Translations under genes and position numbers: made by a program | Notes under the pieces: generated by a model | Told to the model about the DNA's origin: nothing | Databases searched by the model: none | The model's input: only the letters and a program-made list of their open reading frames with translations | Assembly (NCBI GenBank): GCA_022749755.1 | Contig: CM040443.1 | Location: 783,191 to 847,190, forward strand | Direction of reading: 5' to 3' | Length of the DNA: 64,000 nucleotides | Origin: Azadirachta indica | Lineage: Eukaryota; Streptophyta; Magnoliopsida; Sapindales; Meliaceae | Shown: positions 24,770 through 37,670 of the stretch, one piece after another | Numbering within the stretch: position 1 is the first letter of the stretch | How the letters are laid out: every line of letters begins with the position of its first letter

Positions 24770-26690
24770 TCAATCCTTTAATTAAATTCTGTTGACGAAA
24801 AACGCCCAAGCCTCCCTATTTTTAGGTATGCCTCATCACCCCTTAAATTTTTATCAATATCTATCAACTGCTGCCATTATTTCTATTATAATTAAAAGTC
24901 AATTTTGAGTATCAAGTAAGGGGGTGATGAGTTATTAATCAAAATCTAGGGGTGGTGAAGTGTTAGACCTACAAGTAGGGGCATTGGAGATTCTCCCTTC
25001 TGTTGACTCAGAAACAGATTATTAATATTGTTAAATTCTTTGAATATTATCTGACACATAATTGACAATAATAAGTCTTGCTTTTCCAAATGCTTGACTT
25101 GCATTTGGAATTTAGTTAACACCATACGGCTTTTGGATCTTTTTATTCCTTGCCTTAATACGTGCGATGGATCACATTCATATGCTTGTCTTTTTCTCCT
25201 TGGTAATATGAAATAGAAAATGTAAACATCAACCACGATTAACTTTGAACTTAGATATTATACATTCATTGATTGGTATAATTTATTACTACTATTTGCA
25301 CTAATTATTTATTTAATTATTTTTTAATTGCACTAACTTCTTAATTAATTAATGTTGGTATTGTGGAGGTGCAAGTGTTAATTTATTTATCTAGATTTTA
25401 CAATTTTGGTAGCAAAGAGTTGCAATGTTCAGCCCTTCTGAGCAAGATGTCGATACTATAAAGCTATAAGTGCAGGTTCTTTTGAACTTTTGTAATTTTG
25501 TCAGTGTGGAATTGCAATGTTTGGCCTTTCTTAGTGAGATGTCGGTACTGTAGAGGAATAAGTGTTTTGGTCCTTTTAGGCATTGAAGCTGGCAGCACAG
25601 AAGTGCATTGTTGGCTTTTTTAGTCTTCTTCACTTGAAAATAGTGAGCAGATGAAAGATTATATAATAGTAACATAAATTAATTAAACATAAACAAATAA
25701 ATGATGACATATGTGCTTAAAAGACTTATATTATATGCATAAATCAAATATGTCACTAAGTCATGATATATAGGGAAAGATTATAAGCGAATATATCACA
25801 TTATATTATATATACTCAGAACATACAATTATATTCAACATAAACAAATAAATGATAACATATAATTCAAAACACTTGTATTATGTATATAAATTAAACA
25901 TGTAACTAATTCATTATTAAATTCTTTGAATATTTGATCGATTCTATCTAAAACATAATTAAATAGATAGGTGACCCAGACCTGCCACTTAAAATTGATA
26001 ATAAGTCTTGCTTTTCCAAACTAATCTTGACTTGCATTTGGAATCTAATTAACACCACACAACTTCTAGGATTTTTCCTAATATTTCTTGTCTGATTGCG
26101 ATCGATCACATTCGTACGCTTCTCTTTTCTCCTCAATAATATAAAATTGAAAATGTAAACATCAACCGTGATTAACTTTGAACTTAAACATATTACGTAT
26201 TAATTAATTGTTACAATTTATTACTACCGTTTGCACTAATTATTTAATCAATTATTTTTTAATTGCCCTAACTTCTTAATTGATTAATTAAAGATTGTAT
26301 ATCATTGTGTCATCTAAGAGTTTAGCGTTTGAAAATGCTAGACTTACGACCCTAGCTTGAACTCGCTGACCAAAATTTTTCTACGCCCTTGAAATTTCTA
26401 ATTTTCCTTTATTAATTAATATAAATCCTAATTCTTTCATTACAATTTATAATATATACAAACTTTAAAATAAAATTAAGAAGACAAAAAAGTCTAAAGA
26501 AGATTTAATAATTATAACGAAAGAGTTGGAGAGATCCACAATAATTAATGTAAGATGAGCTCAATCTCGCCTAATTCATTTTCTTCTATCCAATATTTCA
26601 TGGAGAAATTGATCGAAGGAATTGATTAAGCTTTTTCCTTGGCACGATACATGCAGGTACATCCTTTTTCAAGTGCTTGACTTTTATTAC
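24770..26690 (-). repeat. Upstream block B', two tandem copies
   Basis: Reverse-orientation block B appears at about 25010-25260 and again at about 25920-26540. The W-box palindrome is intact at 25086-25108 and degenerate near 26017-26041. Between them lies a diverged tandem duplication of about 92 bp starting near 25421 and 25513 (TGCAATGTT, then GAGATGTCGGTACTGTAGAG). The whole stretch aligns with 48830-50750. Confidence 0.75.
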
Positions 26691-26959
26691 TGGTATCTTA
26701 ATTTTTTTATTTGATTATACTTAAATTATTTATCATTGAATATTATACTTAGCATTGTTTAGTTTATTTTGAGTAGTTACTTTTTTTTTAAACATTTTAA
26801 TATTATTTTACAAATATTGATGTGTTTTAATAAGAAAGGTATGAAAATAGAGCATAAAAGCACGTTTGCTAGCCATCTATAGAAATTTTCGATTTTGAGT
26901 TCACTTTTTTTGAAACCATCACCACTTAGGATGATTTAACCCAGAAATTTTCGGCAAAG

Positions 26960-27500
26960 TTTTTCCCTCCGACAAGGGTGGCAAAGTAAAGGAATGACAT
27001 TATGATCTTTTCCCAACATGAGATAAAGTTATTATATGTGGCATGAGAGAAGTATAAGGATATGTTGAGAAAATGCCCATACTATAGCTTATCTAAATGA
27101 CTTCAAGTTGAAACATTCTACAATTGTTTGGGGAATTCAACGAGAATACTTGTAGATGTAGTAGCAAGAGGTGCATTAATGGAGAAAATTATTGATGAGG
27201 CTTATGATTTGTTAGAAGAGATGGCTGTTAATGCATACCAATGGCCAGCTGAGCATTTGACGTCAAAGAAAGCCTTTGGAATTCATGAAGTAGATAACCT
27301 TACTACACTTACTACTCAATTAACTATATTGACTAAACAACTTGAAGCTATGACAGCCAATGCCATTCATATTCCACTTATGGTTTGTGAGATATGTAAT
27401 GATAATCACCCTAGCACTGAGTGTCAAGTTAGTAACTCTTTTGCTTCATCTTCAAAACAAGTTCATTATGTTAGTAATTACAATCAGCAATAGAACAATT
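26960..27500 (+). pseudogene. Gypsy gag, C-terminal part with zinc knuckle
   Basis: Frames around 27040-27130 give KYKDMLRKCPYYSLSK-type sequence (with shifts). They are followed by an open frame from 27128 with DEAYDLLEEMAVNAYQWPAEH and a zinc knuckle CEICNDNHPSTEC. A stop follows at 27491. Confidence 0.8.
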
Positions 27501-27569
27501 CTTACTCCAACACCTATAATCAAGGATTGTAAAATATCCTAACTTGTCTAGACAAACAATTAAAATGCC

Positions 27570-28480
27570 ATGCAACCACCTCTTGGATTTCAACCTCAAG
27601 AGAAGAAGGTGAACTTAAAAAATGCTTTTGCTCAACTTAACATAGACATTTCTAAGTTCATGATGAAGATTAAAACTACATGGCAAAATCAAGCGACATC
27701 TATTCAAAATCTTGAGGCACAAATAGGTCAAATGACAAAGTTATTGATGGAAACGCAACGAGACTCTTTGCAAGCAATACAGAGACAAATCCAAGGGAAC
27801 AAGTTATGGTAATCATCCTTTAGAGTGAAAAACAATTGATGGAGTCAAAAAGCAATTTGGAAGAGGCAATACAAGGGAAACAAGTTAATGCACCACCCAC
27901 AAAGGAAGTTCAAAACACCACCAACACTTTTATGGAAGCAAGTTCTTCAAAGTCTCAATCGGAAGCATCAAGCCCTTGAAAGAAATATGTTCCATCTCTA
28001 CCACATATGCCACCAATATGTTTCCCTTCAAGGTTGGCAAAGTTAAAGAAAGATCTTCAAACCGATGTGACCTTAAGCAATTCAAAATGGTGTCGATCAA
28101 CATCTCTTTCCTAAATGCAATTCATCAAATTTCGTCTTACGCTAAGTTTCTTAAAAACTTAGTGACCAACAAAACACAATTCAAAGAGTATGAGAAGGTG
28201 ATGTTAAATGAAGAGTGTAGCACTCTTGCAAAAGAAATTGCTACCAAAATTAAAAGATTTGGGGAGTTTCACTATACCTTCAATATTAAAAATAGTTGTT
28301 TTGAAAAATTTTTACATGATTTGGGTGCAAGTACTAACTTAATGCTTTTTTTTGTTTTCAAAAAATTGAGACTTGGTGAAGTTAAGGCAATAACCATCTC
28401 TCTTCAATTAGCAAATCAGTCAATCAAGCATCCAAGTGGGGTAATTGAAGATTGGTCAAAGCTGGCAAGTTGATATTTTC
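27570..28480 (+). pseudogene. Gypsy gag-protease linker and aspartic protease
   Basis: Positions 27570-27812 encode PPLGFQPQEKK and a QNLEAQIGQM motif, typical of the Athila gag tail. Positions 27976-28473 contain the protease segment with DLGASTNLM (active-site D-x-G-A-S) at about 28315. The next frame, 28452-28871, continues with VDFVVLDLKEDHEILLILDRPFLA, the second protease half. Confidence 0.8.
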
Positions 28481-29011
28481 AGTGGATTTTGTGGTATTGG
28501 ACTTGAAAGAAGACCATGAGATTCTGCTCATTCTTGATAGGCCTTTCTTGGCCATTAGTGGAGTTTTGATTGATATTAAACATGGTGAGTTAACACTACA
28601 AGTGAATGATCAAAAGGTTAAGTGTAACATTTTTCATGACATGAAATCTTTAAATGAGCCAAGTACTTGCCATAGGGTAGATGTCATTGATAGTTGTGTA
28701 ATAGATGTTCATGAACATAAGATGAAAGAGTTTCAGAATAAGGTATACAAGAATACCCTATGCCGTGCTAAATCTACAAATGCAGAAGATGAAAGAATTG
28801 TTGAGTATGTGCACAATATTTGGAAGCTGCACCACCATTTCATCATAGGAAGCCTAAGTTTGAAGAGCTAGTGAGAAATCCGGATCCGTCCTTGTTAAAT
28901 AATGCAAGTCATTCCAAGCTTGAACATAAACCACTACCAGCTCATCTCTGATATACTTACTTAGGCCCAGCTTCTTCATTTGTAGTAATAATTTCAGCAT
29001 CACTAAGTGAA

Positions 29012-29880
29012 TTGGAGGAAGCGAAATTGCTCCTTGTGTTGAGGCACTATAAGGCATCGATTGGATGGTCCATTGCTGATATCAAGGGTATAAGTCCTTC
29101 AATTTGTATGCATAAAATCCTTATAAAAGAGAACTTCAAGTCGGTAGTACAATATCAATGTCGATTGAACCTTAACATGAAGGAAGTGGTAAGTGCTGAG
29201 GTTTTGAAGTTGCTAGATGTGGGCATAATTTATCCAATATCTAATAGCCTATTGGTGAGCACAGTCTAAGTTGTGCCTAAAAATGGAGGAATGACGATAG
29301 TACGCAATAAAAACAATGATCTTATTCCAACACGAACAGTAATGGGGTGGAGAGTGTGTATTGACTATCGAAAGTTGAATAAAGCTACTAGTAAAGACCA
29401 TTTCTCACTTTTGATCATTGACCAAATGTTGGAAAGACTTTCTAGTCACTCCTATTATTGCTTTTTTGATGGGTATTCTGGGTATAACCAGGTTCCAATT
29501 GAACCCAAAGATCAAGAGAAGATAACATTTATACGTCCTTATGACACCTTTGCTTTTCAAAGAATGCCATTTGGCTTATGTCATGAACCGGCTACTTTTC
29601 AACATTGTATAATGACCATTTTTTGTTATATGGTGGAAAAGTTTATAGAGGTTTTCATGGACGACTTTTCTATTTTTGGCTTCTCCTTTAACAATTGCTT
29701 AGATAACTTGGCTTTAGTGTTGCAATATTGTGAAGAAACTAATTTAGTCTTGAATTGGGAAAAATGCCACTTTATAGTTTAAGAAGACATTGTTTTGGGT
29801 CATCACATCTCGGCTAAGGGTATTGAGGTTGATTGGGCAAAGATTGAGGTCATTAACAAATTGCCTCCACCACTTTAGTG
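29012..29880 (+). pseudogene. Gypsy reverse transcriptase
   Basis: One frame with a single stop at 29267-29269. Motifs visible: CIDYRKLN, YCFFDGYSGYNQVPI, TFAFQRMPFGLCHEPATFQ, and the catalytic VFMDDFS box (D-D). A second stop at 29780-29782 is followed by LGHHISAKGIEVD. This is a canonical plant gypsy reverse transcriptase. Confidence 0.95.
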
Positions 29881-30090
29881 AGAGGAATCAGAAGTTTCTT
29901 CGGACATGCTAGTTTCTATCGGTGCTTCATTAAGAATTTCTCTAAAATCTTTAAACCTCTCTGTAATCTTCTTAATAAAGATGTGTCTTTTAACTATTCT
30001 ATTGATTGATTGCAGGTATTCAATACTTTGAAAGAAAAGTTGATTTCAGCATTTATTACAGTGGCTCCAGACTAAAAATTACCATTTGAG

Positions 30091-30600
30091 TTGATGTGTG
30101 ATGCAAGTGACTATGCCGTTGAAGCTATGTTGGGGCAGCAAAAAGAGAAGAACTTATATGTCATATACTGTGCAAGCAAGATCTTAACTAAGGCTCAAAT
30201 GAATTATGCCAGCACAGAAAATGAGTTATTGGCTATCGTGTATGCATTTGATAAGTTTCGCTCTTACTTGATTAGATCAAAGGTGATAGTCTACACGGAT
30301 CATTCAGCCATTAGGTATTTACTTGCGAAGAAGGATGCCAAGCCTAGACTCATTCGATAGGTGCTTTTGCTTCAAGAATTTGATTGGGAGATTAAAGACA
30401 AAAAAGTGTTCGAAAATCTTGTAGCTAACCATTTATCTTGGTTAGAACACGAAGAGATTGAAGACAATTCCACAAGCACCATTAATGAAGAATTTCCAGA
30501 TAAGCAACATTTTTCTCTCAAGACATGTGACACATCTTGGTATGCAGACATTGTGAATTATTTGGCTTGCAGTATTCTCCTTAAAGATTGGTCATTTCAG
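30091..30600 (+). pseudogene. Gypsy RNase H
   Basis: Motifs [14 protein letters not shown], then [22 protein letters not shown], then [24 protein letters not shown] stop at 30358-30360 replaces the usual W before LLLQEFDWEIKDKK. The catalytic D, E and D residues are present. Confidence 0.9.
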
Positions 30601-30699
30601 TAAAAGAAGTTCTTTTCAGAGGTTAAGCATTATTATTGGAATGATCCATTTTCATATAAGTAATGCTCAGACCAAATAATTAGGTGATGCATTCTGGAG

Positions 30700-31790
30700 G
30701 AAGAGATGATGAATATCCTGAAGCATTGTCTCTCGTCAGAATATAGGGGACATTTTAGTGGAATCAAGATTACAGCTAATGTGCTTCAATCTAGTTTCTA
30801 TTGGCCTACTTTGTTCAAAGATTCTAATACATTTGTCACTACTTGTGACCAATGTCAAAGGTCTGGAAACATTTCACGAAAGAAAGAAATGCCACTCAAC
30901 AACATTTTTACAGTGGAATTGTTTGATGTGTGGGGTATAGACTTGATGGGATTTTTTCTGTCATCCTTCTCAAATCAATATATTTTGGTGGTGGTGGATT
31001 ATGTCTAAAAGTAGTAGAAGCGATAGCTTGTCATACCAATGATGCAAGGGTAGTCTCAAGTTTTCTACGTAAGCACATTTTCATTCGATTTGGCACCCCT
31101 CGAGCAATTATTAGTGATGGAGGGAAGCATTTTTGTAGCCGTCAATTCGAACTTTTGCTAAATAAGTATGGTATAACTCACCAGGTAGCTACTGTTACTC
31201 ACCAGGTCAAGTGGAAATTTCGAATGGAAAGTGGAAGAGAATTCTGGAGAAGACCGTTAGCACTTTAAGAAAGGATTAGTCGAAAAAATTGGATGATGCA
31301 TTGTAGGCTTATCGAGCAGCATTCAAAACACCCATTGGAATGTCTCTCTATAAGCTGGCTTTTAGAAAAGCTTGCCATCTTCTAGTTGAGCTTGAGCACA
31401 ACGCATATTAGGCTATGAAAATATTGAATTTAGATATGAAGACTGTTGGGGAGAAGAGGTTGTTAGAACTCAATGAAATGGAAGAGTTTTAAAATGAAGC
31501 ATATGAGAACGCTTGGATTTATAAGGAGTGTGTGAAAAAGTGGCATGACAAACACATTTTGAAGCAACAATTTGAGGTTGGTCAGAAGGTGTTACTGTAC
31601 AATTGTTGTCTTTGACTCTTCCCTAGAAAATTGTGTTCTCGATGGTTGGGTCCTTTTACAGTGGTATGTGTGTTTCTATATGATGCGATTGAAATTTGTC
31701 ATGAAACTAAAGGAATATTCAAGGTTAACGAACTTCGATCGAAGCACTATGTGAAAAATGAATTCGAACAATGGAAGATCGTGATTACTT
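30700..31790 (+). pseudogene. Gypsy integrase
   Basis: Contains the H-H-C-C zinc-binding segment (CDQCQRSGNISRK), the first catalytic D in DVWGIDLMGFF, and after a frameshift ISDGGKHFCSRQFELLLNKYGITH (second D region). Further shifts occur beyond 31250. The C-terminal part runs to FDRSKHYVKNEFEQW near 31770. Confidence 0.9.
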
Positions 31791-31799
31791 TGGTTAGTA

Positions 31800-34330
31800 T
31801 TTGAGAGTTTTAGGCTATGTTCGCACTTCGTCTGCTTGATGATGTTAAACTTAACGCTTCTTGGGAAGCAACCCAAGCTTTAATTTACGTATTTTGTTTG
31901 AGTTTTTTTTTTTCAATTGTGTTTCGTCTGATTAATGTTTAATTGAATTTTTTTGTGTGTTTCTTTTTGCAAGTGGAGAATTTGTTGAAATCTTAAATCC
32001 AAATTAAGGAAGTGGGGATAAAGATGAAAAAAAAAATAAAAAAAGAAAAAGAAAAAAATGATTAAAAAAAGTTCTTGCACTCTCCTAGCACGCGCCTACG
32101 CGTGGAACACAGAGCGCGCGGTGCAGCCACGCAAGGGAAGCATACGCTTGTGCCGCGCATGGGCGTGCACAGGCATAAAGTTTGGCGCACCCGCACCCGT
32201 GCCACCCCCTCTTGCATTTTTTTTCGTTTCGAATTAATTCCCCCCTTCGGTTTTGTTTCTAACTTCCCCATCTCCTCTAACACAAACACAAAACATTCCC
32301 TCTTTTTCAGTCATCACCCGAACTCAAATCCTATACACTTATTCACTATCATAAACACCAAACTTCTAATTATAAACCCATACAACCTATCCCCATTCAA
32401 ATAAAATCAAACACTCAATTACCTTAAATTCCCCAACATAGCATGAATTTGGAAAAATGTAGTGAGAGCAAGGAATTCAATCCACACATTGGATTTTCAC
32501 ATCAATCTCAAGTAAGTTCTCACTAGTGTGAAACTTATTCTTTAAATTTTGTTCTTGTGATGAAATATTAGAGGTTGTAATGTTAATGGAAGAAATTGAA
32601 GTGTTGGGTTGTTGATTTTTTCGTAGAATTGGTTATGGGTATTTTGAAGACATTAGAATTTTGGAAGTGTTTGAGCTTTTGCATTGTAATTTTAAGCCGA
32701 AATTGAAGGATTGGAATAGAAATTGAGTAGGTTAATAAAAGTGCACACCAAGTATTTGACAAAATGTTTCAGTGAACTTCAGCATAGTAATCTTAAATTT
32801 GATCATTGGAAACCACTTGAAGAGTGTTTTAGAAGTAAAAGGAAGGTTGATTATCTTTGATTAAACATTGAGGACAATGTTTTGAGTAAGTATGGGGGAA
32901 TGAAAACTTGAAATGCTTTGTTTAATATAATGAGCTACCACCAGTCACACATAAAATCTCTTTATTTGGTTGTTAATTTTAAGTTTGTTTATTTTTTGTC
33001 TTTTCCTTTCTAAGTTCTTATAATTATACCCCTTTTCTTGAGAGTTGTCTTGTTTTGATGAGCATGCTTTTGTCGTAGTTGAATGGAAAGCTAATGATAT
33101 TTTTGTAATTGTGAACACTTAAACTGTGGAAAATGATAAATGTTGTCTTAAGTCTCTGTGTTTGATTTATCAACAAATTTATTTTATTAGAGGAGTCCTA
33201 TAATCTTTAAGCACATGGGCACAACTGCTTGTTGTTTGGAAATTTAGAAAAAACTTATGTGATTTAATAAGGATATTGAACCTTAGTGAACTCTAATACT
33301 TAGTTAGTGGTCACTTAAGGCAAATTTCTAAAAGGATATTTTCTTAGGGAAATGAATTAGGCCATCTAGAAAAGTTTGAGCCCTTCAAGCCAACTAAGAA
33401 ACATTCAATCTTTAGTTCACTAATTTGAGCTTAATTTCTTTGTTTCACCCTCATTATAGTAAAAATAAACCACAATTCATAGCTCTTAGTTTTAGCACCC
33501 TAAGTGCTTTTATTCTTTTTAGGGCTATTCAATTAAGGGAGGTTGGGTGGAGTACCAAAAAAATAAGCGAAATTCTTACTGAGTAACCAGGTTTCACACC
33601 TAAGTGTAGATAACTCACGTCAAAAGTTAAAGGTAGGGCTGAATATAAAAAAAAAAAAAAATTTCTTACGGAGTAACTAGGTCTCACGCCTAGGTAAGCG
33701 TGGAGAACTTGTGTCAAAAGATAAGAATAAGCAACCAAAAAAAAAATAAGGATGATGTAAATAAATAAGCGTAGGGGTGTGCCAAATGAAGAGGTGAACA
33801 GAGAAAGAAACATGGGATAGAAGAATAAGTTTTGGGAGGATTTAGGTAATTAAGGTGCTGGAACTTCACTTAGAGAATATATTCCCCTACCTTATCCTTG
33901 GCCATCATTACAAGCCATGCAAATCTTAAGGATCCTTAATGTAATGTCCTAATCCATTAGTAGAGAGTGACTTAAAGACTAAGTGTATAGAGTTCCCTAT
34001 GTGTTCAATCTGAGCTCAATTGTGAGCATTCTCTAAACTAAATTAAATGACAATTAAGCATGAGTGGAACTTTGTGCTTGCACAATGAATCCTTGAGTAA
34101 AATGGTTTTTGTTCTTCAAATCAGATCACGAAACAATTGACTGCATTTTGAAAGTTTCCTCAATTTAAGTATAACATTCTTTTTATGAGGCTTGATATTG
34201 TTTTGATAAAAGGCTTGCTCATTGGTTAACTAATCTCAGTTGTGAATTTTTCTTTTTATTGGATAATCTTTCCCTATGTCTTTTTCATATTGGTTCAAAT
34301 TGCTTGAGGACAAGTAAGTATTCAAGTGTG
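31800..34330 (+). mobile_element. Non-coding 3' region of the gypsy element
   Basis: Starts with the common GCTTCTTGGGAAGCAACCCA motif found after pol in such elements. Includes a GC-rich stretch of about 120 bp (32085-32210, CACGCGCCTACGCGTGG and similar) and a diverged tandem duplication (CTTACTGAGTAACCAGGTTTCACACC near 33574 and its relative near 33665). It ends in the purine-rich CAAGTGTGGGG (34323-34333), the polypurine tract. No envelope-like frame is seen. Confidence 0.7.
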
Positions 34331-34333
34331 GGG

Positions 34334-35835
34334 CTATTTAATAAATACGTAAAACACACGCTTATTATTCACTCTTAAACTTGTTTTATTTGTTTAATCC
34401 TCAAGTCTTATTGGTATTTGTTGTGTTTTGAGTTTCATTGTACAGATCATGAGAGAATCAACTATTTAAAGCGAATTTAAGTCGAAATGATTGAATTTGG
34501 CTCAAAAAGGAAGACATTCGGGGACCAAAATGTGAGAGAAATACAGACCAAAACGCAAGACACTAGAGAACCTAAGTACAAAGTTGAAGGGGCCTATCTG
34601 CAAGGTTTGAAAACCTTGCAGATTAGCTTTGCATGGCGCGGCTGTACCAAGGATTGGCGCTGCAATGCCATGAGTTCTACCTTTAGGCTGAATGCATGGC
34701 ATGCCGTGCCAGCTCTTCCATCTCATTCACGCCCTGCGCTAGTTGTGGCGCCTCGGCACCCGTTGCAATCGTTTTGGACGGGTTTCAAAATTAATCTGAG
34801 CTCTAGGATAAAAAATGAATGGCTAGATTTAGGAAAGATTTAGGTTTTATATGTATTTTGGGTATGGAAGAAGAGAGCCACTTTGGGGAAGATTTTTGGC
34901 TTGGAAGAAAAGAAAAGAAAAGAAGAAAGAGAAAGAGAGAGGGAGAAATCTAACAAGAGAAAGCTACATTTGCAAGAAGAGGAGGAAGGAAGCATGATCT
35001 CTTGAAGGAAAAGGCTCTCTAAATCATAATTTTATCTCTTCCCTCATCTTATTTTACCTTGAATTAAACAAACTATTGTTTATTGACTATGTTAACATTT
35101 GTTAAATTCATGTTTATGAGATTTGAATATTTTATCATGTGTGGCTAAATTTATTTTCTAGGGCAATGATTTAATCTATTGGAAGCATCCATTTTCTGAT
35201 ATTGTGTTATTTTTTATTTGATATCTTGTATTAAGTATTTATCATAATGATTAATGCTTTTAAATTTTTTATTAGTATTTCAATGAAATGTGGATTGATA
35301 TAAATTGACAAGTGAATATTGTATTTAAATCATATGATAAATACCGTAAATTGCATGTTAGACAGAGATAAATTAATATGATTTACGTAGTTTAATTTAA
35401 AATTATCACTAATCGTAATGCACTTCCATTTAATTAATTTTACATAGAGATATAGTGAATTATTAGGTGCAAAATAGTTTCGATTGATATCAAAAGAGAC
35501 TGTCAAATAGGATACGATAATTAACTGACAATACCGATATCAAATCAGAATAACATCAATAAAAGAAGTGGATGCGACTAATTAAGATAAAATCATTGGC
35601 CCTAGATTTTTTCATTAATTGAGTGTTTTATTTAGTTTGTTAAGTAGTTAATTTTTGTTTATTTTAATTTCTCACTCAAATTATTTCAATTTCTTCAAAT
35701 AAATTTGTAAACTAATCACTTGATACTTAATTAATTAATATTTCTAGTGTCATCGAAATTCTCTTATCATTATATTACTTGTTAACGATCATGTGCAGTT
35801 GCGGATATCACGCACACGCTGCACGAATCATATAA
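34334..35835 (+). repeat. 3' LTR of the gypsy element
   Basis: Begins right after the polypurine tract (CTATTTAATAAATACG) and ends shortly before host block B at about 35836. The end region reads ACTTGTTAACGATCATGTGC, as often seen near the ends of Athila-type LTRs. No matching 5' LTR was found. It includes a purine-only tract near 34905-34945. Confidence 0.65.
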
Positions 35836-36590
35836 TAAGCTGAAATCTTAGGTGACACGATTATATATAGTCTTTAATTAATTAAAAAGTTAGAGCAATT
35901 AAACATAACTAATAATTAGAGCAAACATTAGTAATAAATAGTAACAATTAATGAATATGATATGTTTAAGTTCAACGCTAATTACGGTTGATGTTTACAT
36001 TTTTCTATTTCATATTACTGAGGAGAAAAAGAGAAGCATACAAATGTGGTCGATTGTATTAATAAGACAAGAAATATGAAGTAATATTCTAGAAGTTGTG
36101 TGGTGTTAACTAAATTCCATATGCAAGTCAAGCATTTGGAGAAGCAAGACTTATTATCAATTTTAAGTGGTTGGTCTGGGTCATTTATCTATTTAATTAT
36201 GTTCCAGATGGAATTGATCAAATATTCAAAGAATTTAATAATATTAATAATTAAGTTGTTTCTCTGCGAAAGGAATTGAATTAAGGGATTGAAAATCAAT
36301 TTAAAATAGGTTAGTAACCACCGGCCCCTATTTGTTTATGCTTTACAATAATGAATGAAACGTAAGTCTGGAATTTAAGTCCTGAATTTGGTGATTTTGA
36401 AGCCAGAAATGTAAAGTTCGTAGCACCGTCATAGACTTTGCTTGCAGTCTATATATCTAATGTATGTAGTATGAATGGGCTGACGTACGGCATCTACCTA
36501 GTCTAAGTTGAAGTGGAATTCAACGGTTGGCAACTGAAATATATATATATATATATATATATTTATAAAATTAATGGGCACGCCTTTCAA
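35836..36590 (+). repeat. Upstream block B, copy 2
   Basis: Matches 4900-5935 and 57290-57900. The W-box palindrome is at 36118-36140 and the GTATGTAGTATGAATGG segment is near 36462. Confidence 0.8.
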
Positions 36591-36640
36591 AGTCAACTCA
36601 TTATTGACTTTCTGCATGCACATATGCCTTCTGTATGTGT

Positions 36641-36650
36641 GTATAAGAGG
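36641..36650 (+). promoter_or_regulatory. TATA-like element of the plus-strand peptide gene
   Basis: GTATAAGAGG lies about 65 bp before the ATG at 36707. The copy at 20004 has TATTTATAAGAGG in the same place, and the 58366 copy has a longer TATATA run. Confidence 0.4.
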
Positions 36651-36706
36651 AATGATATTGGCAGTTAAATATATGGTTTTAGCAGTAAATCAAATTAATT
36701 AGAAAA

Positions 36707-37067
36707 ATGTCAAGGAGCCATACCATAAACATTGCTGCGATTCTTCTCGTCTTCCTTGTTTTATCAATGATTTCATATCCATCGCTAACAGAAGCAAGAA
36801 TTCTGAATTTTCAAGCTATCCAAGGTAAAAATTTTATCTTCACAATTTTATTATTTTATTAATTTCTTGATCTCAGTAATCTGAATTTCCAATTTCTTAA
36901 TTAATTTCTTCTGGCAATTGCATGCGTTAATTCATCCGAAATCTCGATATTCAGGAGGTTTAATTCATCAAAATTTGAGGGAAAGGTTAGTCCATCGAAC
37001 TCTCAGAGAAATCCCTCCAATGAGGAATACCCCAAATGCAGCTCCACGAGTCAACCGTCATGGTTAA
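36707..37067 (+). CDS. Small secreted peptide precursor, two exons, intact (76 aa)
   Basis: Exon 1 is 36707-36824 (CAAG|GTAAAA) and exon 2 is 36955-37067 (TTCAG|GAGG); 118 + 113 nt give 77 codons including TAA. Residues 1-30 form a signal peptide: MSRSH, hydrophobic core INIAAILLVFLVLSMI, then YPSLTEA, with likely cleavage after TEA. RILNFQAIQ follows. Exon 2 reads GLIHQNLRERLVHRTLREIP and ends PMRNTPNAAPRVNRHG-stop. The precursor has no cysteine, is basic, and has no other domain. The start is set by the MSR shared with all paralogs. The structure matches 58366-58729 exon for exon, and its 3' flank is block C. Small size, secretion signal, charged spacer and a short C-terminal segment suggest a processed signalling peptide, but I do not recognise the family. 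The final PNAAPRVNRHG only loosely recalls IDA-type endings. Confidence 0.75.
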
Positions 37068-37129
37068 ATTACTTTACTATCCTTCACTTCAACAATGCTT
37101 TTGTTGCCGCAGTTAGTATCTATGAAGAA

Positions 37130-37670
37130 AATAATAATAATATAAAATTAAAAAAATCATTCCTGTTATTTGTAATACTTTATAGAAATTAAATATCACA
37201 CTGTATAATTTTGAATAATTTTTTTAATGTTGTAATTTATCTGTTTTACCTAAAATTTTCTCTTATTTCAAATTATGATGGAGACACAAAAGACCAAAAC
37301 AATATTAGCTGAATAAATTTATTGCATTTCTAGGCATATATGCCTATACTCCATTATGTAAACTCAGCTGAGATGCTAAAGAAGATAAGTAAATTTATTT
37401 TATAATATAATATTTCATATATGAATTCACCTTTAGCAGCATAAATTATGATAGTTACAAATGTATTGTGCACAAGGAATTTAGTCCTTGTTGTTGAGTT
37501 GATTTTGATATCGCTCCTATTTTATATCGCTCTTATGAACATATATAACAACTTATTGAATCAAATTAATATTGCAAAAGCAATTAACAAATATTTTTTA
37601 CAACATAAATTTTTCTCCAATTTTGAAAGTTACACGTAATCTGGAATAGTTATTAGTTGTGATCCCATGC
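37130..37670 (+). repeat. Block C, copy 4
   Basis: 3' flank of the intact gene at 36707, matching 20425-20960. Leads into the start of block D (37670-37913). Confidence 0.8.

Larger units (their letters stand above)
26695..35835 (+). mobile_element. Ty3/gypsy retrotransposon, Athila-like, 5'-truncated and decayed
   Basis: Interrupts the B'-to-B sequence: host similarity stops near 26691 and resumes at 35836. The domain order gag, zinc knuckle, protease, reverse transcriptase, RNase H, integrase, long 3' non-coding region, then LTR is that of plant Ty3/gypsy elements. The gag motif YDLLEEMAVNAYQWP is typical of the Athila group. No 5' LTR or primer site is visible. Many stops and frameshifts show that it is inactive. 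Confidence 0.9.

Noticed and set aside
32075..32404. 109-aa frame and its antisense partner at 32062-32289
   Set aside because: Open because of GC-rich, stop-poor composition in the gypsy 3' region. No domain and Athila pol ends before it.
33529..33813. 94-aa minus-strand frame
   Set aside because: Arises from a diverged tandem duplication in the retroelement 3' region.
34487..34843. 118-aa frame in the gypsy LTR
   Set aside because: Within the LTR leader region, with no similarity to gag or any known domain. An antisense frame overlaps it, as expected for a GC-richer patch.
36990..37067. Assignment of the peptide family to IDA/IDL because of the ending PNAAPRVNRHG
   Set aside because: Only a loose match to the P-P-S-A-P-S-K-R-H-N pattern, with different spacing. 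The paralogs' tails do not share it, and IDA-type genes usually lack this intron.
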